Below, one piece after another: positions 44,982 to 55,931 of a stretch of 64,000 bases of DNA. The notes beneath the pieces are model-generated. The model saw nothing but the letters and a program-made list of their open reading frames with translations. It did not search any database and was not told the DNA's origin. Positions within the stretch are counted from its first letter, which is position 1, and each line of letters starts with the position of its first letter. Origin of the DNA: Gottfriedia solisilvae (lineage in GTDB: Bacteria > Bacillota > Bacilli > Bacillales > Bacillaceae_G); NCBI RefSeq assembly GCF_002128405.1, contig NZ_NETJ01000003.1, positions 682,001-746,000 of the forward strand. Reading direction: 5' to 3'. The position numbers were made by a program, and so were the translations under genes.

Positions 44982-47900
44982 ATGACTTATACGAAACAAA
45001 TTAAAAAAGTTTTAGTTGCTAACCGTGGCGAAATCGCTATTCGTGTATTTCGTGCATGTACCGAGTTAGGTATTCGCACTGTAGGTATTTATTCAAAGGA
45101 AGATGAAGGTTCATATCACCGTTATAAAGCGGATGAAGCATATATCGTTGGAAAAGGTAAAAAACCAATTGATGCTTACCTTGATATTGAAGGGATTATT
45201 GAAATTGCAAAGAAAAATAATGTAGATGCTGTCCACCCTGGGTATGGATTTTTATCTGAAAACATTAAATTTGCACAAAGATGTGAGGAAGAAGGCATAG
45301 TTTTTATTGGTCCTCATTCAAAACATTTAGATGTTTTTGGTGACAAAATTAAAGCTAAGCAAGAAGCGTTAAAAGCAAAGCTTCCAATTATTCCAGGAAG
45401 TAATGGGCCAGTTGAAACACTTCAGGATGTTGTGGAATTTGGAGAAACTTACGGATTCCCTATTATCATTAAAGCTGCACTTGGTGGCGGTGGAAGAGGT
45501 ATGCGAATTGTCCGTACTAGTTCTGGTTTAAAAGAAGCATTTGAAAGAGCAAAATCAGAAGCAAAAGCTGCATTCGGTAATGATGAAGTTTATGTAGAAA
45601 AATATATTGAAAATCCTAAACATATTGAAGTTCAGATTTTAGGTGACCATCAAGGTAATATCATTCATTTATATGAAAGAGATTGCTCGATTCAACGTAG
45701 ACATCAAAAATTAGTTGAAGTTGCTCCTTGTACATCAATAACTGAAGAACTAAGACAGCGTATTTGTGAGGCTGCAGTTCAATTAATGAAAGATGTTGAG
45801 TACGTTAATGCAGGAACAGTAGAATTTTTAGTTTCTGGAAATGATTTTTATTTTATAGAAGTAAATCCTCGTGTTCAAGTTGAGCATACGATCACTGAGA
45901 TGATTACAGGAATTGATATTGTACAAACTCAAATTTTAATTGCACAAGGTAATAGTTTACATAATGAAAAAGTAGGAATTCCATTACAAAATGATATTCC
46001 TAGAATCGGATTTGCTATACAAGCGCGTGTTACAACAGAAGATCCATTAAATAATTTTATGCCGGACACTGGGAAAATCATGGCTTACCGATCAGGTGGC
46101 GGTTTTGGTGTACGTTTAGATACGGGTAATAGTTTTCAAGGTGCTGTTATTACACCTTACTATGATTCGTTATTGGTTAAAGTTACAACTCATGCACTGA
46201 CATTTGAAGGTGCTATAGCGAAATTAAATCGAAACTTAAAAGAGTTCCGTATTCGTGGAATTAAGACAAATATTCCATTCTTAGAAAATGTTATGCAACA
46301 CAAAGATTTCTTATCTGGTGAATACAATACGTCCTTTGTTGACTCATCACCTGAGTTATTCGTTTTTGCAAAACGAAGAGACCGTGGGACTAAATTATTG
46401 AATTATATTGGAAATGTGACTGTAAATGGATTCCCTGGTATTTCGTCATCGGAGAAACCAACATTTGAAGATGTCATTATTCCAAACGTAAGTGATATCC
46501 AAATTGCTGACAAAGGGACAAAACAGTTATTAGATGAACTTGGTCCAGATGAATTTTCAAAGTGGTTAAAAAATCAGCCGAATGTTTTATTTACTGATAC
46601 GACTTTTAGAGATGCGCATCAATCACTTTTAGCAACTAGAATTCGTTCGAAAGACCTGCAAGCTGTGGCAGAGCAAACATCAAAATTATTGCCAAATCTA
46701 TTCTCAATGGAGATGTGGGGAGGGGCAACGTTTGATGTAGCCTACCGATTCTTAAATGAAGATCCATGGGAAAGATTATTAACGTTAAGACAACAAGTAC
46801 CAAATATATTATTCCAAATGTTATTACGTGGTTCTAATGCTGTTGGTTATAAAAATTATCCTGACAATTTAGTTAAAAAGTTTATTGAAGCATCGGCACA
46901 AGCTGGAATAGATGTGTTCCGTATTTTCGATAGCCTTAACTGGATCAAAGGTATGGAGGTTGCCATTGATGCTGTTCGCGAAAATGGTAAATTAGCAGAA
47001 GCTTCTATTTGTTATACAGGAGATATTTTAGATCCTTCAAGAACAAAGTATGACTTAGCTTATTATAAAGAGCTTGCAAAGGATTTAGAATCAGCAGGTG
47101 CACATATTTTAGCCATTAAGGATATGGCAGGATTATTAAAGCCACAAGCTGCCTATGCCCTTATTAGTGAGCTTAAAGCGACTGTAGACTTACCAATCCA
47201 TCTTCATACTCACGACACGAGTGGAAATGGCTTATACACATATATAAAAGCAATTGAGGCAGGTATAGATGTTGTCGACGTTGCAATTGGAAGTATGTCA
47301 GGCTTAACATCACAGCCAAGTGTAAACAGTTTATATTACGCTCTACAAGGATCTGACTTTGAGACAAACTTAAATATTAATGGTTTAGAACAATTATCAA
47401 CTTACTGGGAAGGCGTGCGTAAATATTATAGTAGTTTTGAAAGCGGAATGGTGTCACCACACACAGAGGTATATCAACACGAAATGCCAGGTGGCCAATA
47501 CTCAAACTTAAAACAACAAGCAAAAGCAGTAGGGTTAGGAGATCGTTTTGAAGCCGTTAAAGATATGTATGGTCGTGTAAATCAACTATTTGGTGATGTT
47601 GTTAAAGTAACACCTTCATCTAAAGTAGTAGGTGATATGGCATTATTTATGGTACAAAATAATCTTGTTGAAGATGATATTTATGAAAAAGGGGACGGAA
47701 TTGATTTCCCAGATTCAGTTGTAGAATTCTTCGAAGGACAGTTAGGTCAGCCGCATGGTGGGTTCCCTAAGAGCTTACAACGTATCATCTTAAAAGGAAA
47801 AAAACCATTGACTGAAAGAGCAGGCGAAACGTTAAAACCGATCGATTTTAAAGATGTAGAAGAATATTTATTTCAAACTTTAAAACGACAAGTTACAAAT

Positions 47901-48431
47901 TTTGATATTTTATCTTATTGTTTATATCCGAAAGTATTTATGGATTATCAAAACAATGTTGATAGCTATGGTGATCTTTCAGTACTAGATACCCCTTCAT
48001 TCTTCTATGGAATGAAATTAGATGAAGAAATTAAAGTAGATATCGAACGTGGTAAAACATTGATTGTAAAATTAGTATCGATTGGTCAGGCACAACCTGA
48101 TGCAACAAGAGTCATTTACTTTGAATTAAATGGTCAGCCACGTGAAGTGGTGGTTAAAGATTATTCTATTAAGTCAACCGTTGTTCAAAAAAGAAAAGGT
48201 GATTCTAGTAATCCAAATCATATTAATGGGACAATGCCAGGAACAGTCTTAAATGTTTTAGTTAAAAAAGGTGATGTTGTTGAAAAAGGACAAACATTAG
48301 CGATTACTGAAGCAATGAAGATGGAAACAACTGTACAATCTCCATTTACAGGAGTGATAAGAGATCTATTTATTACATCAGGCGAGAGTATTTCAACAGG
48401 AGACTTATTAATCGAATTAGAACAAAGATAA
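44982..48431 (+). CDS. pycA: Pyruvate carboxylase
   Basis: Carboxylates pyruvate to oxaloacetate to refill the citrate cycle. The 1149 residues include biotin carboxylase with ATP-grasp (about 1-450; 'GGGGRGM'), the carboxyltransferase barrel (about 525-800; 'DTTFRDAHQSLLATR'), the PC tetramerisation domain and the biotin carrier, with biotinyl K1113 in 'EAMKMET'. ATG 44982 follows AGGAGGC; the frame from 44961 lacks a site. In B. subtilis the enzyme is a target of DarB, encoded at 12111-12557. Confidence 0.97.
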   Translation: MTYTKQIKKVLVANRGEIAIRVFRACTELGIRTVGIYSKEDEGSYHRYKADEAYIVGKGKKPIDAYLDIEGIIEIAKKNNVDAVHPGYGFLSENIKFAQRCEEEGIVFIGPHSKHLDVFGDKIKAKQEALKAKLPIIPGSNGPVETLQDVVEFGETYGFPIIIKAALGGGGRGMRIVRTSSGLKEAFERAKSEAKAAFGNDEVYVEKYIENPKHIEVQILGDHQGNIIHLYERDCSIQRRHQKLVEVAPCTSITEELRQRICEAAVQLMKDVEYVNAGTVEFLVSGNDFYFIEVNPRVQVEHTITEMITGIDIVQTQILIAQGNSLHNEKVGIPLQNDIPRIGFAIQARVTTEDPLNNFMPDTGKIMAYRSGGGFGVRLDTGNSFQGAVITPYYDSLLVKVTTHALTFEGAIAKLNRNLKEFRIRGIKTNIPFLENVMQHKDFLSGEYNTSFVDSSPELFVFAKRRDRGTKLLNYIGNVTVNGFPGISSSEKPTFEDVIIPNVSDIQIADKGTKQLLDELGPDEFSKWLKNQPNVLFTDTTFRDAHQSLLATRIRSKDLQAVAEQTSKLLPNLFSMEMWGGATFDVAYRFLNEDPWERLLTLRQQVPNILFQMLLRGSNAVGYKNYPDNLVKKFIEASAQAGIDVFRIFDSLNWIKGMEVAIDAVRENGKLAEASICYTGDILDPSRTKYDLAYYKELAKDLESAGAHILAIKDMAGLLKPQAAYALISELKATVDLPIHLHTHDTSGNGLYTYIKAIEAGIDVVDVAIGSMSGLTSQPSVNSLYYALQGSDFETNLNINGLEQLSTYWEGVRKYYSSFESGMVSPHTEVYQHEMPGGQYSNLKQQAKAVGLGDRFEAVKDMYGRVNQLFGDVVKVTPSSKVVGDMALFMVQNNLVEDDIYEKGDGIDFPDSVVEFFEGQLGQPHGGFPKSLQRIILKGKKPLTERAGETLKPIDFKDVEEYLFQTLKRQVTNFDILSYCLYPKVFMDYQNNVDSYGDLSVLDTPSFFYGMKLDEEIKVDIERGKTLIVKLVSIGQAQPDATRVIYFELNGQPREVVVKDYSIKSTVVQKRKGDSSNPNHINGTMPGTVLNVLVKKGDVVEKGQTLAITEAMKMETTVQSPFTGVIRDLFITSGESISTGDLLIELEQR

Positions 48432-48432
48432 T

Positions 48433-48478
48433 AAAAAAGGTATTTCTTCAGTTATTAGCTGAGGAAATACCTTTTTTT
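48433..48478 (+). terminator. Bidirectional terminator between pycA and ctaA
   Basis: AAAAAAGGTATTTC pairs with GAAATACCTTTTTT with an imperfect upper stem; it touches the ctaA stop codon. Confidence 0.85.
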
Positions 48479-49427
48479 ATGAAATGACTTTATTTTGATG
48501 TAATTGTGTATTGGATTTTTTACTTCTAGTACTAAGTAGGCATTGGAAGCTTAAAATCGCAAATAAGCATGAAATTAAAATGGCATGTGTTAATGCTACA
48601 TAAATGTTTAAGTTTGTTAAAATGATGAATGCGCCACAAATAACTTGTAAAGTAACAATAATCGCTGATACTAACCATCCTACATAAATTCCACGTTCTT
48701 TACGATAGTGTTTATAAGCGTGAATAAAAGCGATGATGACCCAAAGAAATAAAATGAAAGCTGCTAAACGATGGCCCATCTGTACCCATTCATGAAATTG
48801 AGTTGGGAAACCATTATTAGCTCTACTGCACATTGGCCAACTCGGACAAACTAAACTTGCATTCTCATGTCTTACAAGTGCGCCAGTATAAACGACTAAA
48901 TATGAGTAAATCCATAGTCCGTACGTATGAATTTTCATAGTTTTTCCAACAAAAAACGTATCTTTTTGGTAATTTCTATCACGTTCAAAAATTAATAATG
49001 TTAACATGACAACAGCAGCGAAACAGATTAATGAGATTCCAAAATGAATGGCTTTAACCGCAGGAACCTGTCCCCATACAACGGCAGCTGCTCCGATTAA
49101 TGCTTGTGCTACTAAAAATACACATGAGATGATTGCTAAAAATTTCGTTTCTCTTTTATGTGGAATAATAATCCAAGCAAGCACTGCTAATAATAATACT
49201 GACATTCCTGCAAGACCTGATGCTGCTCTATGAGATAATTCAATTACTGTTTCAATCGTTAAATTATCAGGAATGATTTGACCTTTACATAATGGCCAAG
49301 ATTTTCCACATCCAAGTCCAGAATTTGTCTTTGTTACGAGTGCCCCACCAAGTAAAACAATAAGAAGTACGAATGAGGTCAATAATGAAACCCCTTTTAA
49401 AACACGTAGCAAAGTATATACACCCAC
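48477..49427 (-). CDS. ctaA: Heme A synthase CtaA
   Basis: Oxidises heme O to heme A for the aa3-type oxidase. The 316 residues form eight helices in two similar halves. Paired extracellular Cys occur as '[11 protein letters not shown]' (about 38) and 'VCPSWPMCS' (about 194), and heme-binding His lie in 'ELSHRAAS' and 'QMGHRLAA'. Divergent from ctaB, as in B. subtilis, where ResD controls ctaA. ATG 49425-49427. Confidence 0.95.
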   Translation of the reverse strand: MGVYTLLRVLKGVSLLTSFVLLIVLLGGALVTKTNSGLGCGKSWPLCKGQIIPDNLTIETVIELSHRAASGLAGMSVLLLAVLAWIIIPHKRETKFLAIISCVFLVAQALIGAAAVVWGQVPAVKAIHFGISLICFAAVVMLTLLIFERDRNYQKDTFFVGKTMKIHTYGLWIYSYLVVYTGALVRHENASLVCPSWPMCSRANNGFPTQFHEWVQMGHRLAAFILFLWVIIAFIHAYKHYRKERGIYVGWLVSAIIVTLQVICGAFIILTNLNIYVALTHAILISCLFAILSFQCLLSTRSKKSNTQLHQNKVIS

Positions 49428-49813
49428 TTTTATAAAATAATAATTATTGTTAAAATATATCTATTAAAAAAATTATTCTGCTAATAATACTTCTATATCA
49501 TATAAGATTACGACATAAAATTCAAAGATAACCTTTCATTTTAGACATAATATTTGTTTTTTCTACACGTAGGATGTATTCAATTTTAAAATATAGAAAT
49601 AATTAATTTTATAATTAAATAGTATTTAGTATTGAAAAGCTTGACTGTTTACGTTAAAATTTTTTTGAAACGTACACAATTTGTTCATATATTTATCACA
49701 AATATTTCATTTGATTTAGTTTAATAGAAATAGGTTAAAATTTAATAAGGATTAAAACAAAATTATATTTGGTTAATGAAATATGAAGTTTTGTTGAAAT
49801 GAGGAGGATTGAC
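49428..49813. promoter_or_regulatory. ctaA-ctaB divergent control region
   Basis: A 386-bp very AT-rich region that must hold both promoters. In B. subtilis it binds ResD. I could not place a clean -35/-10 pair for either gene. TTGAAACGTACACA (49665-49678) is a one-mismatch cre-like word, possibly relevant because the cta operon is catabolite-controlled in B. subtilis, but the match is weak. Confidence 0.4.
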
Positions 49814-50734
49814 TTGGAACAATTAGCAAATAATGTTTCTAATGATAGCGAAATGGATCATCCTTCTTCTTCACTAAAGAAAGATTTACTTTCTTTAATG
49901 AAAATAGGGATCGTGAATTCTAATATACTGACAACGTTTACAGGAATTTGGTTAGCTATCCAATTAAATGGATTAGATATATTAGAAACTCTACCAAAAG
50001 CAATCTTAACGATAATAGGTTCATCGTTAATTATTGCAGGTTCTTGTGTAATCAATAACTATATTGATCGAGATATTGATCCATACATGGAAAGAACTAA
50101 AAATAGGCCAACTGTAACAGGGAATATCAAACCAAGTGTTACAATTTCTATTGGAATTATGTTACTTATCGTTGGTTTTACTTTTATGGCTTTTACTACT
50201 TTAATGGCTGTTGTATATGCATTTATTGGTGCATTTACATATATCGTACTATACACTCTTTGGACGAAACGTAATTACACGTTAAACACAGTAGTAGGTA
50301 GTATATCTGGTGCAGCACCCCCTTTAATTGGATGGGCAGCGATTGATGCGAATTTGCATTTTATTGCTTGGATGCTGTTTTTAATCATGTTTATTTGGCA
50401 ACCACCACATTTTTTAGCATTAGCAATGCGTCGCTCTGAAGAATATAAAAGAGCAGGTATCCCTATGTTACCAGTGGTGTACGGATTTGAAATGACGAAA
50501 CGTCAGGTGATGATCTGGGTACTTTGTTTATTACCTTTGCCATTTTACATGCAAGATCTAGGTTTACCATTTATTATTTTTGCAACAATATTGAATATAG
50601 GATGGATTGTATTAGGAATTTATTGTTATAAACAAAAGAACGATCAAAAGTTCTCAAAACTAATGTTTATTTACTCAATAAATTATTTAACACTTCTGTT
50701 CATGTCAATGATTGTGTTTACAATTTCGTTTTAG
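49814..50734 (+). CDS. ctaB: Protoheme IX farnesyltransferase (heme O synthase)
   Basis: Adds a farnesyl chain to heme B to make heme O. The 306-residue UbiA-family membrane protein has about nine helices. The two Asp-rich motifs are '[15 protein letters not shown]' (about 78-92) and the later Asp in '[10 protein letters not shown]' surroundings. TTG 49814 lies 6 nt after GGAGG; an ATG at 49799 is inside that site. Length fits B. subtilis CtaB (305). First gene of ctaBCDEF. Confidence 0.95.
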   Translation: MEQLANNVSNDSEMDHPSSSLKKDLLSLMKIGIVNSNILTTFTGIWLAIQLNGLDILETLPKAILTIIGSSLIIAGSCVINNYIDRDIDPYMERTKNRPTVTGNIKPSVTISIGIMLLIVGFTFMAFTTLMAVVYAFIGAFTYIVLYTLWTKRNYTLNTVVGSISGAAPPLIGWAAIDANLHFIAWMLFLIMFIWQPPHFLALAMRRSEEYKRAGIPMLPVVYGFEMTKRQVMIWVLCLLPLPFYMQDLGLPFIIFATILNIGWIVLGIYCYKQKNDQKFSKLMFIYSINYLTLLFMSMIVFTISF

Positions 50735-50828
50735 TTAGGGGTATTACGGGGGAAATTTTATCGTTTGTTTAATCTTATTTTCAAATAAGAATGAAACACT
50801 TTAAATTGAAAGAGGGGGAAGTATACTT

Positions 50829-51872
50829 ATGAAACATTGGCGATTAGTCTCGCTAATTTCCTTGATAGCAGTGATATTGAGTGGATGTGTTGGTAATCCA
50901 AATCAATCTACATTGATTCCTCAAGGTGAAGTAGCAGAAATGCAGTACGAGCTTATGAAGCTAAGTACTATTATCATGGTATTTGTTGTTGCTGTTGTAA
51001 CAGTACTTTTCCTTTATGTTGTCGTTAAGTTCCGTCATCGTAAAGGGGAAGAAGATGTAATTCCTAAGCAAGTTGAAGGTAGTCATACTTTAGAGCTTCT
51101 TTGGACTATTATTCCTGTTATCTTACTTATCATTTTAGCAGTTCCAACTGTATCACAAACTTTTAAGCTTTCTGATGAAAAACAAATCGCGAAAGATGAG
51201 AAAAAGAAAGATGCAATTGTTGTAAATGTAAACGCTCATCTTTTCTGGTGGGAATTTGAGTATCCAAAATCAAAAATTGTCACGTCTCAGGACATGATTA
51301 TCCCAGTTGGTAAAAAAGTAATCTTAAACTTAAAAGGTGAAGATATTAAACACTCATTCTGGGTACCATCATTAGCAGGTAAAATTGATACAAACGTTGA
51401 AGGCACAAACAGAATGTGGTTATCAGCAGATAAAGAAGGTACATATAATGGTTTTTGTGCAGAGTTTTGTGGTCCTTCACATTCTTTAATGCAATTTAAA
51501 GTAAAAGCTGTTAGTCAAGAAGAGTATGATCAATGGTTAGTTTCGATGAAAGATCAAAAAGGTCAAGCTGTAACTGCAGATGCTAGTGAAGGAGAAAAAA
51601 TCTTCCAACAAAGCTGTATCGGTTGTCATGCTGCTGATGCGAATGATACAAGACCACCAGCTGCACGTCTTGCTCCAAACTTAGCTAATTTCGGTGACCG
51701 TGAAATGGTTGCTGGTATTGCTGAAAATACTGAAGCAAACGTAAAGAAATGGTTAAAAGATCCTGAATCTATGAAGCCAGGTAACCTGATGACAGGTAAA
51801 TATGGTGAACTATCAGATGACGAGATTAATGCTTTAACTGCATACTTAGAAAGCTTGAAAATTGCAAAATAA
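50829..51872 (+). CDS. ctaC: Cytochrome caa3 oxidase subunit II
   Basis: Accepts electrons for the caa3 oxidase. The 347 residues start with a lipoprotein signal (lipobox 'LSGC', Cys about 20), then two helices, the CuA domain with 'CAEFCGPSHSLM' (about 215-227) and a fused cytochrome c domain with heme motif 'CIGCH' (about 262) and Met ligand near the end. The fused cytochrome marks the caa3 rather than the quinol type. ATG 50829 follows AGAGGGGG. Confidence 0.97.
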   Translation: MKHWRLVSLISLIAVILSGCVGNPNQSTLIPQGEVAEMQYELMKLSTIIMVFVVAVVTVLFLYVVVKFRHRKGEEDVIPKQVEGSHTLELLWTIIPVILLIILAVPTVSQTFKLSDEKQIAKDEKKKDAIVVNVNAHLFWWEFEYPKSKIVTSQDMIIPVGKKVILNLKGEDIKHSFWVPSLAGKIDTNVEGTNRMWLSADKEGTYNGFCAEFCGPSHSLMQFKVKAVSQEEYDQWLVSMKDQKGQAVTADASEGEKIFQQSCIGCHAADANDTRPPAARLAPNLANFGDREMVAGIAENTEANVKKWLKDPESMKPGNLMTGKYGELSDDEINALTAYLESLKIAK

Positions 51873-51903
51873 TGGATGGATATGAAGCAAAGGGGGTAAT
51901 ACT

Positions 51904-53760
51904 GTGAGTTCTGTAGGGCATAAGAAACCACTTATATGGGACTATTTAACGACAGTCGACCATAAGAAAATTGCGATCCTGTATTTAATTGCAGGGGGAC
52001 TATTCTTCTTAGTTGGTGGAATGGAAGCGTTATTTATTCGATTACAATTAGCAATTCCTGACAACACCTTTTTAGTAGGTGATGCATATAACCAAGTATT
52101 AACAATGCATGGTACAACAATGATTTTCTTAGCGGCAATGCCATTAATATTTGCATTCTTTAATGCAATCGTGCCTTTACAAATTGGTGCACGTGACGTA
52201 GCATTCCCGTTCTTAAACGCTTTAGGTTTTTGGTTATTTTTCTTCGGTGGAATTTTCTTAAACTTAAGTTGGTTTTTAGGTGGAGCGCCTGATGCAGGTT
52301 GGACTTCATACGCAACATTAGCTTTAGCTAGTAAATCTCATGGTGTAGACTTCTATTTACTTGGTCTACAGGTTTCAGGTATTGGTACATTAGCTGGGGG
52401 TATTAACTTCTTAGCAACAATTATAAACATGCGTGCTCCTGGTATGACTTATATGCGTATGCCACTATTTACTTGGACAGTATTTGTAACATCAGCATTA
52501 ATTTTATTCGCTTTCCCAGCATTAACAATTGGTTTAGCATTATTAATGTTCGATCGCCTATTTGGTACAGCGTTCTTTGACGCTTCATTAGGTGGTAACT
52601 CAATGATCTTTGAACATTTATTCTGGATCTTCGGACATCCGGAAGTATATATTCTTGTTTTACCAGCGTTTGGTATCTTCTCAGATATCATTCCAGCATT
52701 CTCTAAGAAACGCTTATTCGGATATTCTTCAATGGTATTCGCAACAGTATTAATTGGTTTCTTAGGATTCATGGTATGGGCTCACCATATGTTCACTGAT
52801 GGACTTGGTGCAGTTGCAAATGCGATCTTCGCAGTAGCAACAATGGCAATCGCAGTTCCAACTGGTGTTAAGATCTTTAACTGGTTATTAACAATTTGGG
52901 GCGGTCAAGTACGTTTTACAACAGCAATGCTTTGGTCAGTTGCATTTATTCCATCATTCGTATTAGGTGGAGTAACTGGTATCATGAATGCTGCAGCTCC
53001 TGCTGACTATCAGTTCCATGATAGTTATTTCGTAGTAGCTCACTTCCATTACGTAATCGTAGGTGGGGTAGTATTCGGTTTATTCGCTGGTGCACATTAC
53101 TGGTGGCCAAAAATGTTTGGTAAAATTTTAAATGAAAAATTAGGAATTCTAACTTTCATTTTATTCTTTATTGGTTTCCATTTAACATTCTTTATCCAGC
53201 ATTTCTTAGGATTAATGGGTATGCCTCGTCGTTACTTTACATATTTACCAGGACAAGGTTTAGAAACAGGAAACTTAATCAGTTCAGTTGGTGCAGCATT
53301 CATGGGTGTTGCAACTATCGTATTATTAATCAATGTAATTTACACAGCTGTTAAAGGAGAAAAAGCAGAAGGCGACGCTTGGGGTGTAGGTCGTACACTT
53401 GAGTGGGCAATTTCTTCTCCAGCTCCTGAATATAACTTTGCTCAAATTCCATACGTTCGTGGATTAGATGCTTTATGGGTAGAAAAAATGGACGGTAACG
53501 GTAATATGACGCCTGCTGAACCATTAGGTGATATTCATATGCCAAATTCATCTATTCTTCCATTCGTTATGTCACTAGGATTATTTATTGCTTCATTTGG
53601 GGCATTATATAATGATGGTTTAAAAAATCATACAGCAGTAGGTGTTTTAATCCTTGGCTTAGTGATTACGTTCGGATGTATGTTCTTACGTTCATGGATT
53701 GATGATCATGGTTATCATATTCATAAAGAAGATTTAGCGGACGAGGGGGTTAAAGCATAA
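51904..53760 (+). CDS. ctaD: Cytochrome caa3 oxidase subunit I
   Basis: The catalytic subunit with hemes a and a3 and CuB, 618 residues and about 13 helices. 'MHGTTMIFL' holds a heme a His; 'WIFGHPEVYI' has the CuB His linked to Tyr; 'WAHHMFTDG' carries two CuB His and 'VAHFHYVIVGG' the heme His pair. It starts at GTG 51904 behind AAAGGGGG. Its stop overlaps the ctaE start in TAATG, indicating coupled translation. Confidence 0.97.
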   Translation: MSSVGHKKPLIWDYLTTVDHKKIAILYLIAGGLFFLVGGMEALFIRLQLAIPDNTFLVGDAYNQVLTMHGTTMIFLAAMPLIFAFFNAIVPLQIGARDVAFPFLNALGFWLFFFGGIFLNLSWFLGGAPDAGWTSYATLALASKSHGVDFYLLGLQVSGIGTLAGGINFLATIINMRAPGMTYMRMPLFTWTVFVTSALILFAFPALTIGLALLMFDRLFGTAFFDASLGGNSMIFEHLFWIFGHPEVYILVLPAFGIFSDIIPAFSKKRLFGYSSMVFATVLIGFLGFMVWAHHMFTDGLGAVANAIFAVATMAIAVPTGVKIFNWLLTIWGGQVRFTTAMLWSVAFIPSFVLGGVTGIMNAAAPADYQFHDSYFVVAHFHYVIVGGVVFGLFAGAHYWWPKMFGKILNEKLGILTFILFFIGFHLTFFIQHFLGLMGMPRRYFTYLPGQGLETGNLISSVGAAFMGVATIVLLINVIYTAVKGEKAEGDAWGVGRTLEWAISSPAPEYNFAQIPYVRGLDALWVEKMDGNGNMTPAEPLGDIHMPNSSILPFVMSLGLFIASFGALYNDGLKNHTAVGVLILGLVITFGCMFLRSWIDDHGYHIHKEDLADEGVKA

Positions 53761-54383
53761 TGGAAATGAATCAAAAATTTACTGCTGAAACGTTCCCGCA
53801 TAACCCTGAAAAAGCAACAGAAGAAGGTAAAAATAAGTTCTTAGCATTTTGGCTATTTTTAGGTGGAGAAACAGTATTATTCGCTTCATTATTCGGTACG
53901 TTTTTAGCGTTAAGAAACTCTACTGCTGGTGGAGCAAGTGCAAGTGAAATGTTCGAACCTAAATTAGTATTCATTGCTACAATGTTACTTTTAACATCTT
54001 CATTAACAAGTGTATATGCTATGTACCACATGAAAAATTTCGAGCATAAGAAAATGATGCTTTGGTTAGGTATTACACTTTTATTAGGTTTAGGTTTCTT
54101 ATTATTAGAAATTTACGAGTTTAGACATTATATGCACGAATATGAGTTTACAATGAAAAGTAGTGCATTTGGTTCTGCATTCTATACATTAGTTGGAACG
54201 CACGGTGCTCACGTATTTGTTGGGTTACTTTGGATTACTACACTAATGTTAAGAAACGCTGGAAGAGGTTTAAATTTATACAATGCGCCTAAGTTCTACG
54301 TAGCAAGTTTATACTGGCACTTTATCGACGTAGTATGGATTTTCATCTTTACAGTAGTATACTTAATGGGAATGGTGGGATAA
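53760..54383 (+). CDS. ctaE: Cytochrome caa3 oxidase subunit III
   Basis: Subunit III, 207 residues with five helices, matching the short five-helix form in Bacillus. 'FLGGETVLFASLFG' (helix 1), 'EIYEFRHYMHE' (about 118) and 'GTHGAHVFVGL' (about 145) are conserved. ATG shares a base with the ctaD stop, and AGGGGG lies in the end of ctaD. Three nt separate its stop from ctaF. Confidence 0.95.
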   Translation: MEMNQKFTAETFPHNPEKATEEGKNKFLAFWLFLGGETVLFASLFGTFLALRNSTAGGASASEMFEPKLVFIATMLLLTSSLTSVYAMYHMKNFEHKKMMLWLGITLLLGLGFLLLEIYEFRHYMHEYEFTMKSSAFGSAFYTLVGTHGAHVFVGLLWITTLMLRNAGRGLNLYNAPKFYVASLYWHFIDVVWIFIFTVVYLMGMVG

Positions 54384-54386
54384 GGA

Positions 54387-54728
54387 ATGGGTACAAATAC
54401 AAACTCTCATCAAGGTCACAATCAAGTTGAATTAAAGTACCACAGACGTAAACATGCAGAAGAAATGAAGCAACAAGTTATTTCGTTCTTATTCATGATC
54501 GTTTTAACATTAGCTTCATTTGCAGCTGTAATTTACCGTGAACATATGGATTCATATTTCACAGTACCGTTTATCTTGTTATTAGCTGTAGTTCAATTAA
54601 TTTTCCAACTTTATTACTTCATGCATATGAAAAATAAAGGACATAGCACAACGTCATTCTTCTTATACTCTGGATTGACAGTTGCGATCATTACACTTTT
54701 AACATTCTTAACTTTAATCTGGCTATAA
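54387..54728 (+). CDS. ctaF: Cytochrome caa3 oxidase subunit IVB
   Basis: A 113-residue three-helix protein of the bacterial COX IV family. 'LLAVVQLIFQLYYFMHMK' (about 70-88) is the family signature. It stabilises the oxidase. ATG 54387 uses GGATAAGGA at the ctaE end. Last gene before a strong terminator at 54734-54767. Confidence 0.92.
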   Translation: MGTNTNSHQGHNQVELKYHRRKHAEEMKQQVISFLFMIVLTLASFAAVIYREHMDSYFTVPFILLLAVVQLIFQLYYFMHMKNKGHSTTSFFLYSGLTVAIITLLTFLTLIWL

Positions 54729-54733
54729 TGAAA

Positions 54734-54767
54734 AGAGGAAGTGAATATAATTCACTTCCTTTTTTTA
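54734..54767 (+). terminator. Terminator of the cta operon
   Basis: GAGGAAGTGAAT-ata-ATTCACTTCC followed by T7. Confidence 0.9.
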
Positions 54768-55020
54768 TGTCAAAATAGTGTGGTTAGGTTTGAAATATCT
54801 TAATTAATAATAATTATATTTAGACATAATTCTGTCATACTTAAATTTGAACAAATTGTTAATACTAGTATATAATTTAGTAGTATAATAGTTTGAATTG
54901 TGTATTTTTCTATTATAAAATCTAATTACTACTAAGATGCTTTCTTTTTCGACATCATTATATTAATGTAAGCAGTAGTGAGCTATAAGAGTGAATTCAA
55001 GAGATAAAGGGTGTGCATCA

Positions 55021-55920
55021 ATGATTAATTTAAGTATGTTCGGATTCAAAGCTCTTTGGAGTCCTTACTTATTCGTATTTTTACTTTTGGTAATTGCCGG
55101 TTATTTTTATTTGATTCATAAATATCAATCAAAACATAATGTGACGGTAACAAAACAAAAAGTCTATTTTATACTAAGTATTGCTATTATTTATATTGCA
55201 CAAGGTAGTCCAATTGATTTAATTGGTCATATTATTTTTAGTGCTCATATGACGGAAATGGGCTTATTGTATTTAGTTGCACCGATATTTTTGATTATCG
55301 GTATTCCTAATTGGCTATGGAAAAAAATATTAAAACCTACATTTGTAAATGTCTTTTTTACATTTTTTACAAAGCCTTTGATTGCATTAATTATTTTTAA
55401 TGGTGTTTTTTCAATGTATCATTACCCATTAATATTTGATTTCGTGAAGACGGATAATGTATATCACTTTTTATTTACGAATGTATTATTCTTTATGGCT
55501 ATTTTCATGTGGTTCCCAGTTATGAATAATTTAGAAGATAGACAAACTTTATCTGATATTCAAAAAATTGGTTATATGTTTGCAAATGGTATATTATTAA
55601 CGCCTGCTTGTGCATTAATCATTTTTTCGGGACATCCATTCTATGCTACTTATAATGATCCTGTTTTGTGGAGTAAGGCTATGGAATTATGTGTATCTCC
55701 GGATTTATTAAAATCATTAAATATATCTGGACCAGAAGTACTGAACTTCATGTCTGCTCGAGAAGATCAGCAAGTTGGTGGCGTCATCATGAAAATTATC
55801 CAGGAAATAGTTTATGGATGGGTTATTGGTTATAACTTCTTTAAATGGGCTAAAAGAGAACAAAATGGAAATAAAATTGATCCAATCAGTAGTAATCCAT
55901 TGTTGCTTAAAAAATCGTAG
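55021..55920 (+). CDS. ctaG: Cytochrome c oxidase assembly factor CtaG
   Basis: A 299-residue membrane protein with about seven helices, the Bacillus-type CtaG (caa3_CtaG family), needed for caa3 oxidase activity and probably copper delivery. 'QGSPIDLIGH' (about 64) and 'SAHMTEMGLLYL' (about 78) carry conserved His and Asp. ATG 55021 follows AAAGGGTG; an in-frame ATG 54991 lacks a site. It has its own upstream region after the ctaF terminator. Confidence 0.92.
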   Translation: MINLSMFGFKALWSPYLFVFLLLVIAGYFYLIHKYQSKHNVTVTKQKVYFILSIAIIYIAQGSPIDLIGHIIFSAHMTEMGLLYLVAPIFLIIGIPNWLWKKILKPTFVNVFFTFFTKPLIALIIFNGVFSMYHYPLIFDFVKTDNVYHFLFTNVLFFMAIFMWFPVMNNLEDRQTLSDIQKIGYMFANGILLTPACALIIFSGHPFYATYNDPVLWSKAMELCVSPDLLKSLNISGPEVLNFMSAREDQQVGGVIMKIIQEIVYGWVIGYNFFKWAKREQNGNKIDPISSNPLLLKKS

Positions 55921-55931
55921 GGGTGGAAATT